NCBI RefSeq assembly: GCF_022458985.1
Contig: NC_061779.1
Coordinates: 15,421,001-15,485,000, forward strand
From: Mugil cephalus
Lineage: Eukaryota > Chordata > Actinopteri > Mugiliformes > Mugilidae
Direction of reading: 5' to 3'
DNA length: 64,000 bases
The notes under the pieces were generated by a model. It saw only the letters and a list, made by a program, of their open reading frames with translations, was not told the origin of the DNA and ran no database searches. Positions within the stretch are counted from its first letter, which is position 1, and each line of letters opens with the position of its first letter. A program made the translations under genes and the position numbers. Shown piece by piece: positions 26,610-38,983 of the stretch.

Positions 26610-28100
26610 CCAGCGGAGAATAAAGCAAAGACAAAAAAAAATGATGAACATCAGCTAGAAGTGCAAGCTCTCATCTTTAATTTGAAGGTATTCACACCCA
26701 AATTGGAGGAAGGGTTTAGGAATGGCAACCATTTTTGTAAACAGTCCCTTCTTATCAGGACGCTCAATTCAGAAGCTGCTTTATGAACATGTGTGGAATA
26801 ACTCCATTTTTCCAGTCGCACTTAGGAAGTGTTGCTACAGAGACGCATGATGTGTTCCAGGCTACAAAAACAGAACACATCCATCAAAGCAGCAGGAGCA
26901 TTAGGAGAGGTCAGATCAACAGTAGATTCTGAACGGAATGAAAACAATACACTGGTGAGCTCTGCCATATAAAAACGGAACGGATGAACTCGTCAGGTTC
27001 CACCCAATGGTAAACAAAACTACTTCACAACATCTGGAGGACTCTTAGGGAGGGGGGACGTTTCATAATCCAAGCCCACTATAAAGACACATATACAGAG
27101 GGTTCACCACATGGTGCCAACTATTCAGACACCGTAAGAATGGAAAGACTAGATTAATGTAAAAATTTGAAACAAAAACAACAACAAAAAAAAAAAAAAT
27201 CAGAGCAAGGTTCAACTTCTACAAGACTGAATGGAGAAGTCATGATCTCCAGCACACAACGGCACCTGTAAAACACGGTGGAGGTACATGAGCTTCCATG
27301 CACTAATACGTTTGGTCACTTGTGTTGCTGACGATGTGACTCAACTTTAGAAACAGCCCGATTAATTCTCAAGTGAGTGAGAGTGTGCGTCACTAGTCCG
27401 GGTGTTGCTCTTTTCCGTGGAGAAGATCCTGAGATCAACGTGTGCTCGGATTTAAAATAAAAAGAAACAAAGATAATTATTCTGCAACAGGCAAGACTGT
27501 AACCAGATGTCAAGGTTTGTCGTTGGCAGGCATTTTACTTGCTGAAGACACAATAAAAGGCACAAAGACCTGGGAACCGACAACAACTGAACAGAGCTGC
27601 AGCAAAGTCCTGGGAAACCATGCACTCTTTGGTGACGTCCTTGGGTCTCAGACTTCAGGCGAGCACTGCCTGCAAACAATTCTAAAGAGTCCCCAATGAA
27701 CTATTTATTTACAATTATGTGAATTTGCAGAACAGGTTCTCTGACCCTGAAAACGGATGACTGTGTATAAAAATGGCTGTAGGTCCTACACATTTCCTTC
27801 AAGGTGGACAAGGATGTCCTCAATTTAAAGTAGAGAATGAGCATGTAAAGACAATATTCATAAAATCGTTCTAACTTCAGTGTGTTAGTTGAATGAACAG
27901 AACACACGACATGAGAAACCTCTATGATTTGACGACGGCCACACACGCAACAATGTGGCATTTAAGCTTAAACCCACATGGAGCGTATTTTCCTGGGTGT
28001 ACACATGAACCCTTTAAACCAGTCTGTGCAAAGCAGCGTTTCAGTTCGCCGGACAGGCAGTGAGAAGTGGGAGGTAACGATGGGCACAATGTTGCGCCTC
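26610..28100. other. Neil1 upstream intron / intergenic
   Basis: No convincing coding exon. A stretch at 26860-27310 contains 'cctgtaaaacacggtggaggta', reminiscent of the P-V-K-H-G-G-G motif of Tc1-like transposases, but the rest is too decayed to call. Other open frames here are short and mutually overlapping. Confidence 0.4.
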
Positions 28101-28126
28101 GTTTGCATTTTAAGTGCAAAACTTAC

Positions 28127-28260
28127 CCAAACCGGGGAGAATGATCGCGGCGACAAATACTTTCATCACCTGTGCAGTCTTCACTTTGAAAGGTTGCTAC
28201 ACTGACCAGGTATGGCACTTATCAAACAGCTTTCACAACGTGTGTTACAAAACATCGCGG
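28127..28260 (-). promoter_or_regulatory. Candidate neil1 5' untranslated exon with upstream ORF
   Basis: On the minus strand, a TCTCGCGAT-type motif (28262-28273) is followed by an ATG at 28166-28164 and a perfect GTAAGT donor at 28126-28121. Joined to the first AG upstream of the neil1 start (exon from about 26603), the upstream frame would end after 14 codons (MKVFVAAIILPGLA, then TAG). The transcription start and the splice are inferred. Confidence 0.35.
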
Positions 28261-28851
28261 AAATATCGCGAGACTTCCGCGTGTACCGCTGAATGTTGTT
28301 TTGAATGTTTTTTTTAATGTGTTACCTGTTTCTGATTCGAAAGGCGGGTTTTGTCCAGTTTTCTACGTTTTTGTTGTAAAAATAAATAAAATAAAATAAA
28401 ACAAAACATGTATTAGCAACGTAACAAATGCAAACCAACGCAGATGTATGCTGGGATATGTAGGCGTAATTGGAGAGGAGACATACAGCACATGCATCTG
28501 TGGTTCACGTTTTGTTTATTTGTGAGAATATCTAGGTAAACACAAAGTTCCAAAACATAATTCAAAACGTGTTAATACAGTCATACAATCAACATTTTAA
28601 TAAGTATAAATACAGTAATATAGATGTTTTATTTTTTTCTTCAGTGAGTCTGGACACGTGTCAACTAGTCATTAAATGTGGAATAAAAGTGCAAACATAT
28701 ATCAATCGATCCAAGATAGAAATGGGCATTTCATTTCATTCTGACATGACGAAATTCAATTCTAATTTTTCACTGTGAATCATGGGAGTATGGCACTTTT
28801 GGCAACATCGTTTGTTCATCCAGCTCTTGATCAGAAATTGTCCATTCTTCA

Positions 28852-31785
28852 TTATAGTGCATCCATCATAGCCTGGGCTTGTTTGAGCTCTGTAGACACA
28901 TAAATAAAAAGAATTTGAACAACATAATGAGATTTACAAAAGGTTAAAAAAAACATTTAAATAAATAAACATAATTGTGGTGTGCAATACTGACCGGCAA
29001 GCAAGACTCTGAACTTGTCTGCAGAGACATTGAAGACAGTTGTCTTTGCAGAGTCAGACTCGGCATCTCGCGTCTGTAATTTTAGCTGAACAACGGGTTC
29101 ATTTACTTCTTGCAGTTCACTGGAGCTCAGAACATAGTCGACTCGCCAGGAAACGCTGTCTAGTCGACCCACTGAAATTCATTAATAAGCAGAATAGACA
29201 GAACGCCTCAGTCAGCAGGAATGTCTTTGTCACCCTTTGAAATGGGGAAGATGGACAGAAATACTTACATCTCAGACTCGTCTCTCTTAGTTTGTCTTGC
29301 AGTGCGGAGAGTTTGTCTTCGTATGATTTGCACAGTCCGGTGGTGTGTTCTGAAGGAATGGGTGTTATTCGTTACCAGATAATCTCTTAAAAGTGTTAAA
29401 CAAATCACTAGCCTGCCTGTACAATAAAACAGATTTCACAAGCCAAAGTTCTTGAAACATATAAATATCTAACTATGTCCCAATCATTATTAGGGCAGAT
29501 ACTCAATAACAAATGGCTGGGATGGTTTAGGAGGCAAAAAAAACTTGATGGGGAAATGCCTATTAACAAATATCATTCATCATCAATGACAGTCAACAAG
29601 GAAAAGAAGAAAGAAAGAAAGAGTCTCTGTCTGGCAGAATGTTAATTCCACAAAGTCACCATGTACCACAACAGCCACTCTATTAATCAGTGTTGTCCTC
29701 TATACATTGTACATCATGCTCGTACTGTTTGCCCTCCAAGTGTCAATTCAGTACAGAGCATACTGTCCCCTTATCATCAAAAGACAATCACAGAAAGCTC
29801 CAAAGAAATAAAGACATGTCGTGCAGAATCTTGTTGATTTATTACTGCTCTAGGCTCACGTTTTTGGTCAAAATATTAAAATTTTACAAATATATAACGG
29901 TATTCAGGTACATACAGGGACTCATAAATGGACCCAGCGTGTCCTCTGAATCACATCTCTCAGGGAAAGAGTTTATTTATCAAATGTTTTTCCACCCTTG
30001 TTCCGTGCTTGTTCTTGATGAGCATTCAAGGACGGAAACAGGTGCAAGTCTTTTTTTGTCCCCCCAAACAGAGGAAACAGGCACAAGGACTGACCTTTTG
30101 GTAGACCAAGCTGCTGCAGCTCGCTGGACAGAGATTCACTGTCAACATCATGTTTTGCTGCACTGGAGAGAATGAAGCTGAGCACTGCCACACTCGCTTT
30201 GATGTCTCCACTCTCTGCAAAATGGATCGGTGACACAGCAGATTACAGACCGTTTCTCTGACAGTGGCTCTGCAGAAAAATCTATATCTCTGAGATGGCA
30301 GTGCTGTCCACTATACCACTGTGCCAGCCAGTATATACATTGCTCAATTTTATGTAATTTATGGCTACTCTCCAGTGAAAATAATGCACATATTGCTCTT
30401 TGGTGAATACTGTTCAGCAGAATAAATCACTGGTTCACTGACCTCACAGAAATCTGTAAAGTATGCTGTAAACATCCTGGTAGGACATAACACCACTTAA
30501 GTTAGCACTGGAGTTTCTGTACACATCTGCATGTCTTGTAAACAACACATTCTTTGGACTTCTTTATGGATGCCATCAATTTTACACTGAGCATAGAGCC
30601 AGTAAAGATAAATCTAAACTAGTAACTATGTAGAAGAAGAGAAGAAGAAGATTTTAAATATAAAACATGCGGTGACCATTTAAAACATGACTCTTTGTTG
30701 CACATTAAACATCATTTAAAGTCGCATTCCCCTTAACCACATGCTAATGTGATTATTAATATCAATCCGATTACTATAAATCTCATTAAGAGTGTAATTT
30801 ATGCACACATTCATTATGAAGATTACACTTTTACTGCAGAACCTTCACTGGAAGAAGATTTTAAATCAAGACTGCAGGCTTTAAACTTACATTTTTAATT
30901 AGTTCATCTTCTTGTCTCTTCTTGTTGACTGTGCTTATTTATTTTTTGCATGCTATTTGTGTTTGCTTTTGCAAGTGTTCGCACAGCACTCTGGTCAACA
31001 TTTGCAGTTCACAAAGGTGCTTTATTAATAAACTTAAACTACTACACAATATCTATTATGAGTGGTGGACTGAGTGTTTTATTTATGCTGACAGCAGCTT
31101 AAAAGCAGTTACATGTCTGGATGCCGCAAAGCTTAATACTTATCACTCTGTACCAGTAAAAAGGACACTTACCAAATTTTGCATCTGCAGTGAGCTTTGT
31201 AACTTTGTCATACTAAAAAAAGGCAGAGAGAAGACAGCACTGATCTGTGAAACGTGAAGCCTACAAACTGAATAATCAATGTGTGGAAATATATTTAAAC
31301 AACTTACATCAATGCCCTCCCCAAGCAAATCCTTCAGCACTTGTGCACAGAGGAGTTTCACCTTGACACTGGACTGAGACAGAAGACACAATCATTGTCA
31401 AAGACTAAGTGGAAAACATAACACTGTTTCACTGTTTATCTGCAGGACGTCTGCACTCACGAGTTTTGCTAATGTGCTGATTTCGGCAAGTACCCAGTCA
31501 GGGCAATCCAAGTCTCCACAGAAACGGAACCGCTAAAACAACAAGCGAGACATTTCATAGTTTAGTTTTTATGCTGCTTGTCAAGTGCATAAAAAAAACA
31601 CTTTTAGCGACAGTCATGTAAGGCTGCTAGCTTAGCCGCCTAGCTACGTGGAAGAAACAGTAAACAACGACACTGCAGAGGTAGAGTATCGCTCAATGCA
31701 TTTATAAATATTAGGGGTACATTTTCTATTAATTCAGCAGCGACCAAGCATTGAATGACACGATCAATAATAAAGTATTTACCAT
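28852..31785 (-). CDS. commd4: COMM domain-containing protein 4
   Basis: A member of the COMMD family, which acts in the Commander/CCC complex in endosomal recycling and NF-kB control. Eight coding exons on the minus strand: 31785-31783 (ATG only), 31532-31461, 31373-31308, 31212-31173, 30214-30095, 29349-29269, 29171-28995 and 28889-28852. The product is 198 aa (human 199). The N-terminus [19 protein letters not shown] is nearly identical to human COMMD4. LTADAKF and [13 protein letters not shown] mark the helical N-terminal domain. The COMM domain begins around [15 protein letters not shown] and ends [19 protein letters not shown]. The first coding exon carries only the start codon and ends exactly at the donor (ATG|GTAAAT); the fit to the known N-terminus supports it. 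Confidence 0.96.
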
Positions 31786-32339
31786 ATTTGTCCGTAAAAG
31801 AAACAAGGAAGAGACTGTTGTCCTACTTCTTCTTCGGCCAGGTAGTCTACAAGTGGCTTCGTCGTAATACTGCCCCGCAGTTTGGATTAAGGATGGCAGC
31901 CAGGACACATCTTTCATACAGTAGAATGCACTGCTACATAGGGAGGATTTCTTCCAGCAGTTTTGTAATTTTGCCTGGGTTTTCTAGACTAACTATGGGC
32001 GACACAACAACAAAAGGTATAATTTCTCCCCTAGAGTAAGGTATAAAGCACTGAATAAGAACATTTTTAGTGTCAGTCTGACCACACTGCACTTCCCGTC
32101 AAGAGACTTTCCCATCAGGGCTAAATCACACTTAAGCCCACAGAGACCAACCCTACTAATAAAGTGAGTTGTTCTACTCTTAATCTCTCCTTTGAGATCA
32201 CATTCCAGGTGGATAGTTTCAAGATCTGCATAGTCATGTGCAAAGTGAAAACAGCTGTTAAATCAGTACAGTGAAATTCTTACTTCTCCAACCTCCAAGC
32301 ATAAAAGCCAGAGTCTGAGAATGTGCTTTGTTTTTTTGT

Positions 32340-32600
32340 GCTATAAATACAGTCAGTGGGAGTGATGGGAATGTGAGGCAGTGCTATTGTTCTGGAGTCG
32401 GACGCCTTGAGAGTATAAAACTATTTCGTGAGTCTTGTTGTCTCTGATTTCCCTGTAGCGTCCCCCTGTTTGTGAGGAGGTTTTATAGTGGTTCGTGCTG
32501 TCCTTGATGATGTTGTGAGCTCTCCTGACAGCTCGGTTCCTATAATTATCCTGGAGTGATGGGAGGGCTACTACAATAATCAGTTGTGTATTTTTTTTAT
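32340..32600 (-). pseudogene. LINE ORF2 C-terminal remnant
   Basis: Minus-strand translation gives LPSLQDNYRNRAVRRAHNII, followed by GGRYREIR. This resembles the extreme C-terminus of fish non-LTR reverse transcriptases (repeat unit and small-helix region). There is no start and no catalytic domain, so it is a dead 5'-truncated copy. Confidence 0.5.
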
Positions 32601-32661
32601 TGTCACACATTGGAAAGCATTCCTGTCCTGAGTAGCGCAGTTCCCAAAACACAGGGTGAAC

Positions 32662-32697
<36 letters not shown>
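32662..32697. repeat. (AAT)n microsatellite
   Basis: 12 tandem AAT units, next to the LINE remnant. Confidence 0.95.
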
Positions 32698-33559
32698 TAC
32701 AGTAAGTAAGTGATATTTCAATATTTTTCTCAGGGTGGTTTAGGATTCATCTGGGTGTAATTACAATGTATGAATGAGTCTAAGCAGGAAGTCTCCACCC
32801 TTCCAAGATGTAAGTAATGCATTTTAGTCATTTTACCTTTATGCCAATCTAACAAAGACAGTCATCTATGTCATGTCTTAGCATATCCCTGTATAAAAGG
32901 AAAAGCAATCAGACTTTTTTTTTTAGGTAACCAGTCATGTTTCACGCTCCTACTACATGACTCATAAGAGTCAAGGATAAACGGATGTTCGGCCGTTCAA
33001 TGTCTCACGACTGCATTGCAAGTGTTTGCCCCTTCTGCTGTTTACTGATACTTGTTTCAGTTTGACGTAGTGATTCGTCTGCTTATCATTCACAAGACCC
33101 TCTTGAGTTTTTCAGCCACTCCGATCTCATAAAGAGCTCTTGTCCCATCTATCTGCATTTGTTTAGACCAAGTGTTTTAGACATGTCTGGGGTCCTTCTC
33201 CTTCCCTCTTGTCCTTATGAGTATGTTCTTGTGTCACACTGGGTGGTCTAAGTCAAATAGTAAATACCAATCTACAGCATGTTTTCAGGTTTATTGTAAA
33301 CTTTGAATCAAACTAAATGAACTTCATTTTATGTTGACAGGATTTGAGGACCCTTCAGCAGGACAAACGCACAACGCAAATTCAATGTAAATATGTGTGA
33401 AGCTCTAGTAGAACATAATTTAAGTGTAATTTAATTAAGTGTAATAACTGCACTCTTCGAAAGGGGGCACCATCCACAGATTTGGAATACACTGTGAGAA
33501 TAAATCAATTAATATCGTTCAATATAATAATATTATAATATTGCATCAGTAACCTTGTC

Positions 33560-34560
33560 AGTTACTGATGCAAATCTCATAAGATCAACACCCCCTACTG
33601 CCAACTGCGATTATCCTCCCCCTCATTACTGCCACCCTCCAATGATTGTTCCTCCTCCCTCCAATGATTGTTCACATTCAGACCATTGTGTCGTTCAGAC
33701 TCCCTCGCCAAAAAACGCTGTCCAAAAAATCGGAAACAAACTTAAACAATCTTTCATTACAACCTCTGCCCCCCACCATCAAAGCCCTCCACCTGCCCCC
33801 TGGTTTCCCTTACCGCATCCTCTCTTCCTGTACACTTCCGTCATCACTCAAAACAGCTGCCATAACCCCCATTCTCAAAAAACCTGGATCTGACCCAATG
33901 ATTTCAACAACCTCCGGCCCATCTCAAACCTCCCATCTCAAACAATCGCCTCTCGGCTTCACTCCCACAACAAACTCTACGAAGAATTTCAGTCTGGTTT
34001 CCGCCCCCGCCACAGCACCAAAACAGCTCTTCTTAAAATTACCAACGACCTCCTGACTGCTGCTGATTCAGGTCTCCTTTCCATCCTCATCCTCCTCAGC
34101 CTAACTGTGGCATTTGATCCAATTTCCCACTCAATCCTCATCAATAGACTCTCCGCCATTGACATCACTGACACACCTCTCCTCTGGTTCAAATCATACC
34201 TCTCCGGCCACTTCCATTAGATCAAGGTCAACTCCCACTGCTCCCAACCCTTCCTCGTCACATCCAGCATTCTTCAAGGCTCTGTCCTAGGACCCCTCCT
34301 TTTCCTCATTTACATCCTTCCCCTTGGCCACACCCTTACCCACTCCCTGGACACATCCCACCTGGATTATTGCAACTCTCTGCTCTCCAGTCTCCCCCTC
34401 AAATCACTTCACAAACTTCAACTGGTCCAGAACGCTGCAGCCCGTATCATAACTAGAACTCCCACCACCAGTCACATCACATCAGTTTTACAGCAACTCC
34501 ACTGGCTACCCATCTGCCAACACATCACTTTCAAGATCCTTCTTGTCTTTGTGATACTTT
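33560..34560 (+). pseudogene. Decayed LINE reverse transcriptase (L2/CR1-like)
   Basis: Read across frames, the plus strand shows reverse-transcriptase landmarks: an 'FRPISNL'-like block near 33915, YEEFQSGFRPRHSTKTALL near 33980-34030, a 'TVAFDPISHSILINRLS' block (usual AFDT) near 34100-34150, and [17 protein letters not shown] near 34280-34330. The polymerase core is then deleted, and a C-terminal block ([28 protein letters not shown]) follows. There are many frameshifts and stops. Confidence 0.75.
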
Positions 34561-34672
34561 TTACTTTAACTTGTTCTTTACAGTTACAGGAGTTTCCATA
34601 AGTAGACCATCACTTTCATATCTGAGCACAGTTGATGATCGTGTTATAACTAAAGAAACCCATCTAAATCTA

Positions 34673-35140
34673 AATAATACATTTTATTTATAAGCGCTTT
34701 CCAGAACCTCAAGGTCACTTTACAATGAAATAAAATGAAGGTGAAATACAAAATAAAATAAACATGAAAATAATAACATATAGTCAGTTTGAGGGTGACA
34801 TAGTCAGTTTGAGGGTGGGTAGGCCAAAATGAATAGATGGGTGAATTATTGTCCGGATATGGGGGAGGAAAGGAGTCATATCCGGACATTAACTCACTCA
34901 CCACATTCAAAACCACCTTAAAGACCCATCTATTCATTTTGGCCTACCCACCCTCAAACTGACTATTTTGATTTTATGGTCTCTCTATTCTTATTTAATT
35001 ACTTATTTACTTATTTACGATGATCTGTTATATGTTATTGTTTTCATGTTTATTTTATTTTGTATTTCACCTTCATTTTATTTCATCGTAAAGTGACCTT
35101 GAGGTTCTGGAAAGTGCTTATAAATAAAATGTATTATTAT
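34673..35140. repeat. Large inverted repeat made of two opposed LINE 3' ends
   Basis: The left arm (34673-34782) and right arm (about 35028-35138) are near-perfect reverse complements. They share 'ccagaacctcaaggtcactt' and the A/T-rich tail ending in (ATT)n. A nested second pair lies at 34793-34842 and 34923-34963 ('gggtaggccaaaatgaatag' and its complement). The right half reads as the LINE C-terminus (FKTTLKTHLFILAYP) and 3' tail in plus orientation. Confidence 0.8.
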
Positions 35141-35416
35141 TATTAATATAACAGAGTAATGGAAAATGATGAGAATACCGAAATAAATGAATTTAACGAA
35201 AGTGATAAGTATGAGCGAGCCTGAGAACGCAAATGGAACCTAATTTCTTTGAGTATTTATATAGTTTCTTAACTTTCTTCCATAAAAGAGTATTAACTAA
35301 CGATTGTACGTCTCATGATGTTAAACTCAGAAGTAGGACGAGAGAGAGACATGAAATCAAACATTTTCAATGAATGAAATCATGTTGGCATGAAAACACG
35401 TTATCAGAAACATTAA

Positions 35417-36455
35417 TTAGGGCTATGGGGCAACGCCCGAGGCCTAGCCCCTACAGCCGCAAACTGTAGGGGCTATTTTTGTCCCTTAACTCGTCCTACA
35501 GCTTGAAACAAGCGGTTCGATTGGGATCAGTGTGCTATTACTTTTCTTTCCGAAATACAAATTTTTCGTGGCGTAAGTCGCGAAAAACTGCAACAAATCC
35601 CCCCCCTCCAAAAAAAAAACGCAAAAAACACAGTTTTCCAAAGGTCTACTGGTCATACTTTCACCTACAGACTTCATTTAAACTTTGAAATGTAGACGCT
35701 AGCCTTGTGTATTGGTGTATTAATCCTCGTTTTGATAGGTCTTATAGTTTTTGATCAATCAGTGTTCAATGACCATGAAAAGTTCTGTCGAAATCAGTTT
35801 TAGAGTGTGCAAGCTTGTTAGAGTGAAGGCACTTGTGTGAAATGGCTTGAGATTTTTCTCTTTCCACACTCGTCCTAGTCACATTTTACACACTAGACAC
35901 ATGCTTTTTTTCCACTGTTGTAGACATACTTGTTCTGTCTCTCACAATGTGCTTGGCAAAGCAGTGAGACATACAGAATTTAAACTGCGAGCCTCTATTC
36001 GCGGTAAAGTACCTGTCTGCTCTCCGTTCACTCCAATGCAAAGATTTTCTGAGAGAAGGAGAAGGGACCGCTGTTTTTAACTCACGAGTGTGTCCAAAAT
36101 ATTTACTCTAGAAGGACAAAAAACATATCAAAGTCTTCAGGAAGACGCCCAAGGTCTGCTTGTTTTTCTCATAAGAGCTACCGTTTTGTCCCAGTGAGAC
36201 CAGCGAAAGCGGGAAAATCAGCCTATTTCATCATGTCTCTGTGTCTCGGCTCTGCGTGCTTCTGTCGTCATTGACGACCACTGTGAGTTGCCACGGGAAC
36301 CCCTGAGCCACAGGCCTGGGTCATGGAGGAGACCAATTCATTAATCAGGGACTCCTCTTAATGTCTCTGCTGATCCCTGTGTCCCACACACACTTGTGTC
36401 CCCGGCAGCAGCCCACTGTAGCTCTTTCAAAATTTCCCAGAGGGAATTTTCTAGT
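35417..36455 (+). mobile_element. Candidate non-autonomous Helitron/Helentron
   Basis: The right end has a short hairpin (AAAATTTCCC AGA GGGAATTTT) followed directly by CTAGT, the classic Helitron 3' terminus. The left end has a GC-rich hairpin (TAGCCCCTACAG...CTGTAGGGGCTA at about 35453-35475). Flanks are AT-rich (ATTAA / TTAAT). No Rep/helicase coding is seen. Confidence 0.5.
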
Positions 36456-36459
36456 TAAT

Positions 36460-37690
36460 TTCTACAACTTTCCTTAGTATCCTAATTCATTATAAGTAAA
36501 TTATAATAGTAAGCAACGCTACCTAATATCAACAAGAAGGAAAGGTAGATTATATTCGGCTAGGCTAACCAGTCTTGCTTTGTAGAATACAGATTAAAAC
36601 GCTATAACAGTATTACTTTTGTTAAACTTACATTCCAAAGACATTTCTTTAACTGGCCTCTGGATGGCAGATGGGCTCCATGGTAGAGACTTATAATTAA
36701 AAATAGACTACCTTCATCTAACTTTTCGAGCCAGAAAACGAACAAAACTGTAAATTGACACAAATCACAAGCTGAGTATTAAACATTGTAATTTTGGTTA
36801 CAAGTGTACATTTAGTAGTTCGTAGTTCTAGTCAGGGAGAGATCTTGCAGTTCTTAATTTATTTACGGTCTTTATCTCCAGGTGGTCCAGGCGCCGAGAA
36901 GTCTGGTCGTTCTTATCTCAGGTGCCTGTTGGTGAAAAGTATTAAATCCTTGTTCGTTGGCACGGGAATGTGCTTAAAAGCTTGTTTTATGGCTTTGTTT
37001 TATGGTCCCAGAAATCTGAAAAGGAAACAACAACCATCCTGTCCATCATGGACTGTCAGGGTCAGGGGAGAAATAAAATGTTCTCCTACAGGTGCTTAGC
37101 ATGCATAATATTTAGTTATGGCACTTCAGATAGAGCTGCAGATCAACCATATTCAAGTGTGCAGTTCATATCCCTATGTACCATCATCACAGTTGTCCTT
37201 CTGGGGCAATTGTTAGAACCTGCCATCGGCACATTTTGTATTTGTCTGAAGCTAAACCTAAACTTAACATGACCCCATCATCTTTAAATGGTCCATAAGC
37301 CTCATAATTCCTTCTAACACACCATTAATCGGGATATTATTAAAACAAGATTGATGATTTCGAAAATTCGCCCATTGCACAGTCACCTTTGTACCTGAGC
37401 TTTATGCGGCTTTTTCATTAATCCTTCCACCCACGTCTCCTTTGATGAGCTGCTCTGTCAATAGTGCTTGCTTTCTTCTCTAATAGGTAGACTAAATGGT
37501 CAGCGATCATAACGTTCCAGACTTTACAAATTCTTTATATGTTATATTATTATTATTATTATTATTTTTTTACTATATTTATGAAGAAATCTAATTCTGA
37601 TACTTTTATTGTTTTTTTCTGACAGAATGCTACTCTTCTACCAACTCCTCTTCTCTCATTCTCATCTTCTATAAGGATAGCTTGTCCTAT
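36460..37690. other. Intergenic, no recognisable feature
   Basis: AT-rich sequence upstream of sema7a. Open frames such as 36794-37099 and 36970-37272 overlap each other and resemble nothing known. Confidence 0.5.
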
Positions 37691-37930
37691 TCCAGCTCTC
37701 AATGGGCGAGAGGTGGGCTACTCCCTGGGCAGGTCGCTAGTCTATGACAGGGCTAACACAGAGAGACAGACAGCTATTCACACTAACACCTACAGCCAAT
37801 TTAGAATCACCAGTGTACCTAATGAGCATGTCTTTGGACAGTGGGAGGAAGCCAGAGTAGCTGGAGAAAATCACACGGCCACAGGGAGAACATGCAAACT
37901 CCATAGAACTCATCAAATCAAATGAATTTA
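37690..37930 (+). repeat. Common teleost interspersed repeat
   Basis: 'catgtctttggacagtgggaggaagccagag' and 'cacagggagaacatgcaaactcc' are hallmarks of a very common fish repeat. A related segment, in the opposite sense, lies at 46590-46720. Confidence 0.65.
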
Positions 37931-38983
37931 AACATTAAAAAGAGATGATCAGGATGGAGACTCTAGCTGTAGTGACGGATGAATTCAATTTTCCAGTCTT
38001 TTTCCAGTGCCAGTGAGCATGTGCTAGCTCGTGGTTTATGTATCAGACTACATTTCATTATTTTATAAATTTATTCTTGTCGTATTAACAGTCAAGCGTC
38101 TGTTTGGTAAATGTTTCACTTAATATGTTAATGTTTCATAATTGACTTTGTTTCAAAAATTCCAAAAACCTTGTAGCACATGCAGGTTGTAGATGCTGAT
38201 GTTTCCATATAAGGGAAAAAGGTCCAGACAGATGAGTCAGTAAACAGTCTGGCTTTCAATAGCTTTGCCAAGCTTTTTCTTTCAAACAGGGTTGTTCAGT
38301 CTCAAACTTTGCCTCCCTTCTTATGTCAGAGGACCACTCCTATCTCACACCACGACTAGTTTCATTAAGAGAAGTTTCATCTTTCTGACAATTTTGTGTA
38401 TCATGTGCTTTTTTTTTTAAAACACTGTTTGTCGCCATCTTCTCATGTAAAGCTTGTGTTCCATTTGCAATTCAGAGGGACAGCTTGGTTTCTTTGAAGT
38501 GGTGTTCCAAGGCACTAAGTCATTGTGGGTGTATTAGACAGGCGGTAGGCAGTACAATACGAGTATTTTATCAAATTAAAACAAGATCCACTTAAATCAT
38601 CCATATAAACTTACGTGGATGCTATATGTAGGCCTATATTATCACTGATTTGCCTTTCCGAGCAGGGAATTAAAGCCATAATATCTTTTTATTTTCCCTT
38701 CTGAGGTACCAGACAAAAACCGTGGGCTGCTTCTGCCATAATGGGTTAGTTTGTGTTATTGTGTGTGTGTTAGCCTGTTAGTACTGATCCGCGGTTCCCG
38801 GTTGTACCTGATCATCGGATCATCTTCTTCTTCTACAAACGACAATCGACATCACGTGAGAGGCAGCACTCATCGTTAGAGGAAACTTCATTCAGACGGG
38901 GAGGAGACACGATAAATGCTGCTGCAGTCGAGTTGGTAGTTGACGTTGAAAACTTAAGGGGCAACAGTAACGGACAGTCCGAC

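Noticed and set aside
26134-26786. Plus-strand ORFs opposite neil1 exon 1
   Set aside because: Shadow frames of the conserved neil1 exon on the other strand.
26860-27310. Possible Tc1-like transposase remnant
   Set aside because: A short phrase recalls P-V-K-H-G-G-G, but I could not find inverted repeats or a second motif in a consistent order.
28114-28317. Plus-strand ORFs at the neil1 upstream promoter
   Set aside because: No splice signals or motifs on the plus strand; the minus strand has the better exon evidence.
35417-36455. CRISPR-like or satellite array in the 35-36 kb region
   Set aside because: No regularly spaced direct repeats are present. The structure is explained by hairpin ends, and the genome is eukaryotic.
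38933-38983. Extended N-terminus for sema7a from a TTG codon
   Set aside because: The ATG at 38984 directly precedes a good signal peptide; the extension has no ATG and would bury it.
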